DNA from: Pseudomonas sp. NFIX28
GTDB taxonomy: Bacteria > Pseudomonadota > Gammaproteobacteria > Pseudomonadales > Pseudomonadaceae
NCBI RefSeq assembly: GCF_900107395.1
Contig: NZ_FNPW01000009.1
Location: 62,001-126,000, forward strand
Direction: 5' to 3'
Length of the DNA stretch: 64,000 bases
Shown here in pieces: positions 1 to 6,281 of the stretch. The position numbers and the translations under genes were made by a program. Below the pieces are notes generated by a model. The model worked only from the letters and a program-made list of their open reading frames with translations, was not told the origin of the DNA and searched no databases. How positions within the stretch are numbered: the first letter of the stretch is position 1; each line of letters begins with the position of its first letter.

Positions 1-75
1 CTCGGCCTGTGCCGCGCTGGCCAGCAGCGACAGCCCACAAACGGTGGCACTCAGTATGCGTTTCATAGTGGCCAT
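1..75 (-). CDS. N-terminus of an exported protein (partial)
   Basis: Only the first 25 codons lie in the window; the gene runs off the left edge. The peptide begins MATMKRILSATVCG and continues into a hydrophobic stretch ending AQA-E, a typical Sec signal peptide with an AxA signal peptidase I site. I chose the ATG at 75 because GGGGAA lies about 9 bases upstream. The in-frame ATG at 66 lacks a ribosome site but would also leave a signal peptide. Mature function cannot be judged. The 288 bases to the LysR gene at 364 show no convincing gene. Confidence 0.6.
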   Translation of the reverse strand, partial: MATMKRILSATVCGLSLLASAAQAE

Positions 76-363
76 GAATGGTTTCCCCAGCGTGGCGATG
101 GTTTTTATGTTCTGTACACGACAGGCGGTCCTTAACGGGCAAAGGACGAAGAGGGTCAGGTTCACAAGGGCGGTTCTGGCGACCGCGCGGGTCGCTCGAG
201 TCAGCGGTCCGGGTTTGATTCTTGCCGACGGCCCCGGGGATTCACAGCACGGGGTTGGCCAAAAGGGGATCGTAATGGCCATTGATCGTGGCCGGCGCAG
301 GCTTCGCGTGCCGACCTGGCCAAGGTCGATGGGCTTACGGCGGCACGGCTGGCCTGGGGCCGG

Positions 364-1269
364 TTACGCAATAAAGCCTGGCAACCGCGGCACCTGCTCG
401 GCCAGGTAGGCCATGAGCAAGCGCACGCGCAGGGGGCGATAACGGCGCTCGGGGTAGATCAGGAACGCCTCGTTCGGCGGCCCGCTCCAGTCGGGCAGCA
501 CCCGCACCAAGCGGCCGCTGTCCAGCAGGTCGCTGACCAGCCACGCCGGGGTGATGCAGAGCCCGGCGCCTTGCAACACGCCATCGCGAATGGCCAGCGA
601 GCTGTTGCTCCGGTAGCGCCCTTGCGGGGTGACGCTGGCCTTCTCGCCGCCCGGGCCGCTCAGCTCCAGGCGGTCGCCCGCGGCCAGCCAGGCAAAGCGC
701 AGGAAGTAGTGGCCGCCCAGGTCGGCCGGGCAGCTCAGGGGCGCATGCTGGCGCAGGTATTCCGGCGCCGCCACCAGGTAGCGCGGCGATGTGGCGATGC
801 GCCGGGCGATGGCGTTGGGCGGCAGATCCCCGCCCAGGCGCAGGGCCAGGTCGACGTTCTCTTCGGTGAGGTCGACGAATCGATCGTTGAAGATCAGCTC
901 CACTTCGATGTCCGGGTATTGCGCCATGAACGCCAGCAGCAGCGTATTCAGGTGCAGCACGCCCAGGCTCACCGGCACATTGACCCGCAGCACGCCCTCG
1001 GGGCGCTCGGTCAGGCCGCGCACCTCGGCCACCGCCTCGGTGTATTCCTCCAGCACCGCCTTCGCTCGTTCATAGAAGCGCTTGCCCTGCTCGGTGGGCG
1101 TCAGCCCGCTGGTGCCGCGGGTGAGCAGGCGGGCGCCCAGCTGTTTTTCCAGGGCCGCCACCAGCTTGCTGACGGTGGGCTGGGTGCTGCCCAGCTCCCG
1201 GGCGGCCGACGACAGGCTGCCCAGCTCGACGGCGCGGACGAAACAGTGCATCGCTTTGAGGCTGTCCAT
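364..1269 (-). CDS. LysR-family transcriptional regulator
   Basis: This 301-residue protein has the usual LysR length. The winged helix-turn-helix is at about residues 1-60 (SAARELGSTQPTVSKLVAAL), followed by a linker helix and a LysR substrate-binding domain with RVNVPVSLGVLHL. It resembles the CrgA-like group common in pseudomonads. The upstream reading frame stays open far past the ATG into the neighbouring gene's antisense strand, but MDSLKAMHCFVRAVE is the classic LysR N-terminus, so the ATG at 1269 is the start. It is divergent from the SGNH hydrolase gene at 1376, which is its most likely target by family habit. The inducer is unknown. Confidence 0.9.
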   Translation of the reverse strand: MDSLKAMHCFVRAVELGSLSSAARELGSTQPTVSKLVAALEKQLGARLLTRGTSGLTPTEQGKRFYERAKAVLEEYTEAVAEVRGLTERPEGVLRVNVPVSLGVLHLNTLLLAFMAQYPDIEVELIFNDRFVDLTEENVDLALRLGGDLPPNAIARRIATSPRYLVAAPEYLRQHAPLSCPADLGGHYFLRFAWLAAGDRLELSGPGGEKASVTPQGRYRSNSSLAIRDGVLQGAGLCITPAWLVSDLLDSGRLVRVLPDWSGPPNEAFLIYPERRYRPLRVRLLMAYLAEQVPRLPGFIA

Positions 1270-1375
1270 GGGTATTCGATATCGGAATGGGCTGTATGAA
1301 GTTATGCCTTCTATCACGATTATTTCGAATGGAGCAATCTGGCTCGCCTCAGCCTTTGTCTCAAGGAACGACCGG
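1270..1375. promoter_or_regulatory. Divergent promoter region, LysR regulator / SGNH hydrolase
   Basis: These 106 bases separate the two divergent starts and must contain both promoters. A near-palindrome ATTCGATATCGGAAT at 1273-1287 lies next to the regulator start and is the right sort of sequence for a LysR site. AAGGA at about 1363 is the ribosome site of the hydrolase. No -35/-10 pair is clear by eye. Confidence 0.35.
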
Positions 1376-2614
1376 ATGAAAGCCCTGCACACGCAATTCT
1401 CACTGCCGCTGGTGATAACGGCCCTGCTGGCCGCGAACCCGGTGCTGGCCCGGGACAACTGGCTTACCAGTTGGATGGCCAGCCCGCAGCCGACCTGGGG
1501 CAACGAGCTGCCGCTGCCCACGCGGATTCCCGCAACCCTGGCCGATAGCACCGTCCAGCAGAAGCTGCGCGTCAGCATCGGTGGCAGCCGGGTGCGGGTG
1601 GTAGTTTCCAACGAATACGGCCAGCAGCCGCTGCTGGTTGGCGCGGCGCGGGTCGTGGCCGTGGAGAAGGGCGAGTCTGGTCGCGCAGGTTCCGGACAAG
1701 TCCTGACGTTTGGCGGCGCGCCGCAAGTCAGCATCGCGCCGGGCGAGACCCGTACCAGCGACCCGGTCGCCCTGGTGGTGCCGGCCCTCGGCGAGCTGCT
1801 GGTCTCGCTGTACCTGCCGCAGCCCACGCCGCTGAGCACCTTCCATTGGGACGGCAAGCAAACCGCCTTCATCGCTGCGGGCAACCAGGTCGACGCCCAG
1901 CAGCTAGCGGGGGAGCGGCAAGTGCAAGCGCGGCTGTTCCTCAGCGACATCCTGGTGGACGCCGCGCCCGACAGCCGCGCCCTGGTGGTGCTCGGCGACT
2001 CCATTACCGACGGCAACGGCTCGACCCTGGACAGCAACCACCGCTGGCCGGACTTCCTCGCCCAGCGCCTGGCCGCCAAGAACATCGCCGTGCTCAACGG
2101 CGGCATATCCGGCGCGCGCCTGCTCGAACACGGCATGGGCGCCAGCGCGCTGGCGCGTTTCGAGCGCGACGTGCTGAGCAAACCCGGGGTGAAAAGCGTG
2201 GTGCTGATGCTGGGAATCAACGACATCAGCTGGCCGGGCACCGCTTTCGCGCCCAACGCGCCGTTGCCTTCTCTGGATGGCCTGATCGCCGGCTACCGGC
2301 AACTGATCGACCAGGCGCATCGCCACAACGTCCGCATCATCGGCACCACATTGCTGCCCTTCGAAGGCGCCCTGGAAGGCAGCAGCATCGAGCACTACCA
2401 CAGCCCGCAAAAGGAACAACTGCGCCAGGCGCTCAATCAATGGATTCGCACCAGTCGGGCATTTGATGCGGTGATTGATTTCGACCGAATGACTCGCGAT
2501 CCGCGGCATCCGACTCGGTTGTCGCCACGGGTGGATTCGGGCGATCACCTGCATCCGGGGGATGAGGGGAATAGGGTGATGGCGGAGGGGGTGGAGTTGG
2601 GGGTGCTGTTTTGA
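1376..2614 (+). CDS. Exported SGNH/GDSL-family hydrolase
   Basis: A predicted 412-residue secreted esterase/acylhydrolase. A Sec signal peptide occupies residues 1-25 (ends NPVLA-RD). A beta-rich N-terminal half of about 170 residues precedes the SGNH domain: block I VVLGDSITDG with the nucleophile serine near 207, block III MLGINDI near 280, and block V GDHLHPGDEGN near 390 giving the Asp-His pair. Family members act on carbohydrate esters or lipids; the substrate is not evident here. The ATG at 1376 follows AAGGAACG and gives the signal peptide; longer in-frame extensions run into the regulator. It is divergent from the LysR gene, suggesting substrate-induced expression. Confidence 0.88.
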   Translation: MKALHTQFSLPLVITALLAANPVLARDNWLTSWMASPQPTWGNELPLPTRIPATLADSTVQQKLRVSIGGSRVRVVVSNEYGQQPLLVGAARVVAVEKGESGRAGSGQVLTFGGAPQVSIAPGETRTSDPVALVVPALGELLVSLYLPQPTPLSTFHWDGKQTAFIAAGNQVDAQQLAGERQVQARLFLSDILVDAAPDSRALVVLGDSITDGNGSTLDSNHRWPDFLAQRLAAKNIAVLNGGISGARLLEHGMGASALARFERDVLSKPGVKSVVLMLGINDISWPGTAFAPNAPLPSLDGLIAGYRQLIDQAHRHNVRIIGTTLLPFEGALEGSSIEHYHSPQKEQLRQALNQWIRTSRAFDAVIDFDRMTRDPRHPTRLSPRVDSGDHLHPGDEGNRVMAEGVELGVLF

Positions 2615-2712
2615 GTGTTTGGCAGGTGCGTTGAATTCGAATGCGCCCAGCATTCCAGGCCGGTTCAGGCCGTGTCTGTTTTCCACCTGCGCAGGTTTGT
2701 CATTAAGGAACA

Positions 2713-2736
2713 GCGCGGCAGGTCGTGCTGCCGCGC
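2713..2736. terminator. Stem-loop between convergent genes
   Basis: GCGCGGCAG (2713-2721) and CTGCCGCGC (2728-2736) form a perfect 9-bp stem with a 6-base loop between the convergent SGNH hydrolase and DUF6124 genes. The following T-run is weak (GTGCTTTC), so it may act as a weak bidirectional terminator. Confidence 0.45.
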
Positions 2737-2755
2737 CGTGCTTTCACGTGGGGTT

Positions 2756-3139
2756 CTACTTCAGCGATGGCGTGTGGCGACTGCCATCGAGCAAGGCGTC
2801 TACCACGGCTCGCGCCATCTCCACCGAGTGCACCATAGACCAGATCAAACCGCGCTCGATGCCACTGCCGCGCTCAGTGATTTCATCGGAAACCTCCTCG
2901 GCGCTTTTCAGCAGCAGGGAGACGTGGAGCAGGGCTTCTTCGGCGTTGATGCCTTCCCGGACTGAGAACAAGGAATCGCGGCTCACCGGGATACTGACGG
3001 TTTTTTTGAGCGACTGAATCAGAGACACATCAGCAGGCTGAACTGACAGCTTCTGCCGGATGTGCTGATTGGCCAGATCGTGTTCGAGATTCCTGACGCG
3101 GCGGGCAGTGCTGGGCGGATCGGGGACGAGCTTTTTCAT
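2756..3139 (-). CDS. DUF6124 family protein
   Basis: A 127-residue cytosolic protein starting MKKLVPDPPSTARRVRN, typical of small Pseudomonas proteins of unknown function in the DUF6124/DUF3077-like group, often present in several copies per genome. It has no signal peptide or membrane segment; the middle is helical (EEALLHVSLLLKSAEEVSDEI). The ATG at 3139 is preceded by TAGGAG at good spacing. That ribosome site can pair with CTCCTA just upstream, and a larger structured element lies further upstream, so expression is probably controlled at the RNA level. Function is unknown. Confidence 0.8.
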   Translation of the reverse strand: MKKLVPDPPSTARRVRNLEHDLANQHIRQKLSVQPADVSLIQSLKKTVSIPVSRDSLFSVREGINAEEALLHVSLLLKSAEEVSDEITERGSGIERGLIWSMVHSVEMARAVVDALLDGSRHTPSLK

Positions 3140-3146
3140 GGCGTAA

Positions 3147-3167
3147 CTCCTAGTACAGAAATAGGAG
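3147..3167 (-). promoter_or_regulatory. Hairpin masking the DUF6124 ribosome binding site
   Basis: On the minus strand CTCCTA (from 3167 down) pairs perfectly with TAGGAG, the Shine-Dalgarno of the gene starting at 3139, across a 9-base loop. A 6-bp stem covering the whole ribosome site is a plausible translational switch. What would open it is not visible. Confidence 0.5.
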
Positions 3168-3196
3168 CCATCACCGTCGCTGCTAAACGATAGGGT

Positions 3197-3270
3197 GGCG
3201 GCCGTTCGCAGGTTAGCAGACCGGTGACTAGGACCCCGGCGCACCCAAAGGTGCCCTGCGCACGGCCGCC
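3197..3270 (-). ncRNA. Candidate structured leader RNA of the DUF6124 gene
   Basis: CGGCCGCC/GGCGGCCG (3263-3270 with 3197-3204) form an 8-bp outer stem. A symmetric 3x3 internal loop follows, then a 4-bp stem (3208-3211 with 3256-3259), enclosing a hairpin GCACC-CAAA-GGTGC (3241-3254). Just outside, CTGCTAA at 3180-3186 can pair with TTAGCAG at 3213-3219 as an alternative fold, and CTGCTAA recurs at 3334-3340. The element ends about 60 bases before the start codon of the minus-strand gene, as expected for a 5' leader. The orientation is inferred from that gene; no known family is claimed. Confidence 0.45.
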
Positions 3271-3345
3271 ATAAAGCGGAGCCAAGAAAAGCGCCACGTA
3301 ATGGGGGCGCCATGCGCCTAGTTACACGTCGAGCTGCTAAACCCG

Positions 3346-3365
3346 GTCACTGAATTTGCAGTGAC
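3346..3365. repeat. Inverted repeat GTCACTG-N6-CAGTGAC
   Basis: Perfect 7-bp arms around AATTTG. The core CACTGAATTT resembles palindromes at 4078-4100 and 5197-5208, so the three may be sites for one protein or remnants of one element. It lies just outside the ssrA-associated island remnant, in a G-rich gene-free stretch (3366-3530) where I see no coding sequence. Confidence 0.4.
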
Positions 3366-3532
3366 AGATCGAGGCTAGCCAGTGCAGGGCGGTAGGCGCA
3401 AGCGGCTGGGAGTTTCTAGGAAAATTCGCACAATAGAAAGAGACTTAACGCTGCTTCGGGGGAAGGAAGGCTCGGGCTGCAATGGCGGGGAGGGGGCGGT
3501 TGGCGATGGTGGCGGAACGTTAAGGCCAGGAA

Positions 3533-3563
3533 CAACAAAGCCCGCACAAGGCGGGCTTTGTTG
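3533..3563. terminator. Strong stem-loop terminator
   Basis: CAACAAAGCCCGC (3533-3545) and GCGGGCTTTGTTG (3551-3563) form a 13-bp stem with a 5-base loop; the A/T flanks allow action on both strands. The same AAAGCCCGC-type terminator recurs at 47297 and 52718. It lies at the outer edge of the island remnant and overlaps the tail of the minus-strand gene remnant. Confidence 0.65.
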
Positions 3564-3571
3564 GTGCTTTG

Positions 3572-3595
3572 TTTGGCGGGCCGGGGGCATTTGAA
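3572..3595. repeat. Degenerate copy of the ssrA 3' end (attachment-site-like)
   Basis: TTTGGCGGGCCGGGGGCATTTGAAC-like sequence here matches the 3' end of ssrA at 5248-5272 except for one missing base and two substitutions. Duplication of the 3' end of ssrA is the signature left by integrases that use tmRNA genes as attachment sites. With the integrase remnant next to ssrA, this marks the far boundary of an old insertion of about 1.7 kb. Confidence 0.6.
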
Positions 3596-3863
3596 CTTGC
3601 TAGTAAATGTCCTTGAAAACATGGGGTTGCTTTTGAGGTTTCATTCTTCGGGATACAAGCAGGGATACAGAGTCTGAGCTGCTGCACTTGGGGATTCACA
3701 TCGTAGTTGACGCCCGTGATCTTGGCGTCGAGCTTTCTGCATTCCTCATTAGTGCAGAGGAATGTGAAACGTGCGCGTGGTGGTTCTAGGGAGAGATATT
3801 CACGCCTTGCAGCGACAATCGATAACTCCTTTTCAAGCTCGACACAGTAAGCCCGTGTGATGC

Positions 3864-3883
3864 GTTTGTTTGTTTGTTTGTTT
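3864..3883. repeat. Tetranucleotide repeat (GTTT)5
   Basis: Five perfect GTTT units (AAAC on the minus strand) directly follow a minus-strand ATG at 3887-3885. Tetranucleotide tracts in this position can change reading frame by slipped-strand mispairing. Confidence 0.7.
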
Positions 3884-4077
3884 TCATCCGACTGACATTC
3901 CTTGAACAGCTCTTCGTTGGGTCAACACTCCTTGGCCTGCTACGCGAGGCTAGCGTAGGGTGGGCTGAAGTGCTAGAGCGGTCGGGATACTGAAACTGCG
4001 CGGGGGCCCCCGAGGAATTACAGCGGATACGGGGTCGGAAACCCGCGGGGTCTGGGTAGTGGAGGGGCCTCCAGCTT

Positions 4078-4100
4078 ACTGAAATTTCAGTCACTGAAAT
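4078..4100. repeat. Palindrome ACTGAAATTTCAGT plus extra half-site
   Basis: ACTGAAATTTCAGT (4078-4091) is a perfect 14-bp palindrome, followed directly by CACTGAAAT, a further half-site. It is about 100 bases upstream of the orphan gene at 4201, a suitable place for an operator. Related sequences are at 3346-3365 and 5197-5208. Confidence 0.45.
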
Positions 4101-4200
4101 CGAAAGGATATTGTTGAAAAAAGGCCGTCGTTACCACATTGGTAACGATGATCTAAGATCACTCATTTTTGTGTCTCAACCGAAGAGACCGGGAGGGCAG

Positions 4201-4899
4201 ATGTATCCTGACGATTTCAATTTTTCTGGTTATCTCAAGTTCAGAGTCCATACGGGGGATATCGATTTCTCTGCCTTGGTGGGCGCGCTGAGTGAGAAAG
4301 GCTATATCACCGAAGTCGATTTTCCCGAGGGCGCTGGACTGTGTTCCAGTCACATGGAAGTGCTTAGCCAGGAAGAGTTCGACGAGCTCTTCGGCTTCTT
4401 CTATCCCGGCCGACTGAACACCATCAGCCTGTACTGTATCGCCACCAATAAAGGCGGAATATGCCCTACAGGGGCTTTTGCATACGCGCTGATCAACCTG
4501 AATGTGCTCTCGGAGCGGGAAGGGCTGGATATCCTGGAGCGCGAGAACTATACGAGCGAGTTCTCCGAATTCGACTTGGAATGGGCCAGAGAAGAACTTC
4601 TCGAATACCTCAAAGCCTCCATGGGGCGGTTGTCCGAGAAAAGCATTCAGGACGAATTGCAAAGACGCCAGGATAGAGTGCTTCTAATCGAAGGAAGATT
4701 GAAAGCGCTTGGATTGCTGCCACTGACGGAAGAAGAAAAAGCCTGGCAGGCGCTGGACGAGAAGTTCCCCTTCGCCAGCAGTCGGGATGAGGTCGAACTG
4801 GACGGTGCGCGTTATATCCGGATTTTCCGCCCCGCCGAAAAAGATCATGAGGGTAAAGTGCTCCAGTGGGCCGGGAGCTGGCGAAGGCTGGGTGAGTAA
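4201..4899 (+). CDS. Hypothetical protein in ssrA-associated island
   Basis: A 232-residue acidic, soluble-looking protein (starts MYPDDFNFSGYLKF) with no signal peptide or membrane segment that I do not recognise. The N-terminal half looks alpha/beta, with a CIATNKGGICPTGAF segment near residues 80-95. A helical, charged stretch rich in E/R/L spans about 120-180. I chose the ATG at 4201, preceded by GGGAGGGC, over a TTG at 4111 that would add 30 residues. It lies between the attachment-like repeat and the integrase remnant, so it is probably acquired cargo. A palindrome about 100 bases upstream may regulate it. It is intact, unlike its neighbours. Confidence 0.7.
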   Translation: MYPDDFNFSGYLKFRVHTGDIDFSALVGALSEKGYITEVDFPEGAGLCSSHMEVLSQEEFDELFGFFYPGRLNTISLYCIATNKGGICPTGAFAYALINLNVLSEREGLDILERENYTSEFSEFDLEWAREELLEYLKASMGRLSEKSIQDELQRRQDRVLLIEGRLKALGLLPLTEEEKAWQALDEKFPFASSRDEVELDGARYIRIFRPAEKDHEGKVLQWAGSWRRLGE

Positions 4900-4914
4900 A
4901 ACAGGGCTTAAGGC

Positions 4915-5150
4915 GACCGCCAGCCCTTTGCCCCCTGACACCGAAGCCCAGGCCGTCGCCACGTTCTAGAAGATGTGTTCGGTTGCCGCTTTCTTGGTTC
5001 GCTCCACGGCGTCCCGTTTCTCTTTAGGATCAATGCCGTGGGTGAGGAATCCACGTGCTTCAATGGTTCTCTTGCGTGCTTGCGGAAATGAAACCTTGGA
5101 AGAAGGTCTCGAGGTCCATATTGATCCTATTCTTCGAATTTCATGGATTG
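4915..5150 (-). pseudogene. Remnant of a P4-type tyrosine integrase (N-terminal arm domain)
   Basis: Read on the minus strand, this encodes SFPQARKRTIEARGFLTHG followed by IDPKEKRDAVERTKKAATEH. This is the characteristic DUF4102-type segment of P4-like integrases (sLaeAR..a...l...GiDP...R). After HIF there is a TAG stop, then NVATAW in the same frame, where family members read (F)E-x-VA-x-x-W, so the stop looks like GAG to TAG. Similarity ends near 4915, and the catalytic domain is absent. The gene points away from ssrA, the usual layout for an integrase beside its attachment site. Edges are approximate. Confidence 0.6.
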
Positions 5151-5196
5151 TGCTGGACGCTATCGGATCGTGATGACGCTGAAAAATCCTACATTT

Positions 5197-5208
5197 ACTG
5201 AATTTCAG
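5197..5208. repeat. Palindrome-like ACTGAATTTCAG
   Basis: CTGAA-T-TTCAG is a perfect odd-centred palindrome, and ACTGAATTTCAGGCAC matches ACTGAAATTTCAGTCAC at 4078 with one deletion and one substitution. It lies between the integrase remnant and ssrA. Confidence 0.35.
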
Positions 5209-5212
5209 GCAC

Positions 5213-5242
5213 AAAAAAAGACGTCCGTGGACGTCTTTTTTT
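5213..5242. terminator. Terminator of ssrA
   Basis: AAAAAAAGACGT and ACGTCTTTTTTT flank a 6-base loop, giving a strong stem with a T-run just beyond the tmRNA 3' end on the minus strand. Confidence 0.75.
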
Positions 5243-5249
5243 GATCATT

Positions 5250-5641
5250 TGGTGGAGCCGGGGGGATTTGAACCCCCGTCCGCCAGTACTCCGCTGTCGG
5301 TACTACATGCGTAGCCGTGTCTATTGAGTTAACCCTCAGCGACCCGACGGGCAGGGTGCTTTGGGCGAGTTGTGTAAGTTTTAGCCGCTTCGTCCACAAC
5401 GTACTGCACGGCGATTCTGTTCTGTATGACAATCATTTCGGGTTTACAGACATCCCCTGATGATTGCTGGACCCGAAGGTACCAGAAGGAAGGCTAGCGC
5501 CGCTTACGCAGCGAGAGCGTATTCCCCGTAGGTTTCGTCATTGGCAACTATAGGAAGTTGCAACAGTGGATTTACGAGTTCTGTTACCAACTCGGCATGC
5601 ACCTAAAGTTTCGCAACCGGCGTCGAATCCTAAACGGCCCC
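5250..5641 (-). ncRNA. ssrA: Transfer-messenger RNA (tmRNA)
   Basis: This gene encodes the RNA that rescues stalled ribosomes with SmpB. The 5' end GGGGCCGTTTAGGATTCGACG (from 5641) and the 3' end GGTTCAAATCCCCCCGGCTCCACCA form the tRNA-Ala-like domain with encoded CCA. The tag frame at 5545-5504 reads ANDETYGEYALAA then TAA, a typical Pseudomonas tag. The resume codon GCC lies in GTTGCCAATGACG. The 3' end is the attachment site of the decayed island on its low-coordinate side. Its partner smpB lies about 9 kb away, beyond the lactate operon. Confidence 0.97.
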
Positions 5642-5720
5642 GAACCTGCTGTGCATTACCAGCAGGTTTGTACAGTCTACGCCAAAATGGCCCGCAAGGC
5701 CATCCCGAAGGCGGGGCCCG

Positions 5721-6008
5721 TTAGCCGCCGCCTTCACCCTTGGTGCTGTTCTGGATGGTCTGGATCGCGCGGGTGGTCAGGGCGATGCATTCCTTGGTGC
5801 CTTCCTCGGTGTTTTTCGCCTGGGCCGCCTGGGCTTGTTGCATGGTGGCCTCCATGTTGGTTTTCAAGTCCTGGGATTGGATGGTGGTCCGGGCATCACG
5901 AATGGTTTGCAGGTTCGCCTCGCACAGGTCTTCCTGGTTCCCGGCGAAGCTGGGGGAAGCCAGGACCGAAGCGGTGACGAACAGGCCTAACAGTACAGAG
6001 CGTTTCAT
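5721..6008 (-). CDS. Small secreted protein of unknown function
   Basis: A 95-residue protein with a clear Sec signal peptide (MKRSVLLGLFVTASVLASPSFA, cleavage before GNQ). The mature helical domain of about 73 residues has two cysteines (DLCEAN and KECIAL) that could form a disulfide in the periplasm. The tail is KGEGGG. The ATG at 6008 is preceded by AAGGAG at ideal spacing. It stands alone upstream of ssrA. I see no known family motif. Confidence 0.8.
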   Translation of the reverse strand: MKRSVLLGLFVTASVLASPSFAGNQEDLCEANLQTIRDARTTIQSQDLKTNMEATMQQAQAAQAKNTEEGTKECIALTTRAIQTIQNSTKGEGGG

Positions 6009-6177
6009 GGGCGTCTCCTTGAACTGAAGGGCCAGGCGCCGCTGGCCATCAGCACGAACTGCCGAATTTTCAGGAAGCTCCCGTTGGCGGGGGCTTGATC
6101 GGTGGACTGCGGTGGTTCGCCAGGGTTCTATTTTTCTGCCCGGGGGCACGACCACTGAGCCTGCAGGTGCAAGAAAC

Positions 6178-6270
6178 CTGTAGGAGCTCGCCATGCTCGT
6201 TAACGGTATCGCGCAGTTACTGGCTAACTGCGGTGCAGTTCATCGCGAGCAAGGTTCGCTCCTACGGGGG
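6178..6270. repeat. REP-like intergenic repeat pair
   Basis: CTGTAGGAGCTCGCC near 6178 and TCGCGAGCAAGGTTCGCTCCTACGG near 6244 are inverted relatives of each other. Both match the style of Pseudomonas REP sequences (GCGAGCAAGCTCGCTCCTAC). They lie between the ends of the small secreted gene and the lactate operon and may also help end transcription of the minus-strand operon. Confidence 0.5.
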
Positions 6271-6281
6271 GGGCATACCGA

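Larger units (their letters stand above)
3520..3887 (-). pseudogene. Gene remnant with (AAAC)5 after its ATG
   Basis: A minus-strand frame from 3864 to a stop at 3520-3522 encodes protein-like sequence (RITRAYCVELEKELSIVAAR, then FTFLCTNEECRKLDAKITGV). It has a CxxxxC pair but no start codon in frame. The ATG at 3887, preceded by AAGGAA, lies just before five AAAC units and is out of frame with this body; adding one unit or removing two would join them. The frame ends in the terminator and attachment-like repeat, so the natural C-terminus is lost. Either this is a truncated gene or a repeat-switched one that later decayed. I do not recognise a named family. Confidence 0.45.

Noticed and set aside
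364..2256. Apparent fusion reading through the LysR gene into the hydrolase antisense strand
   Set aside because: The upstream part is antisense to a real SGNH hydrolase; the LysR family N-terminus begins at 1269.
3366..3530. Short overlapping frames in the G-rich stretch
   Set aside because: No ribosome sites, biased composition and overlap with a terminator; nothing protein-like.
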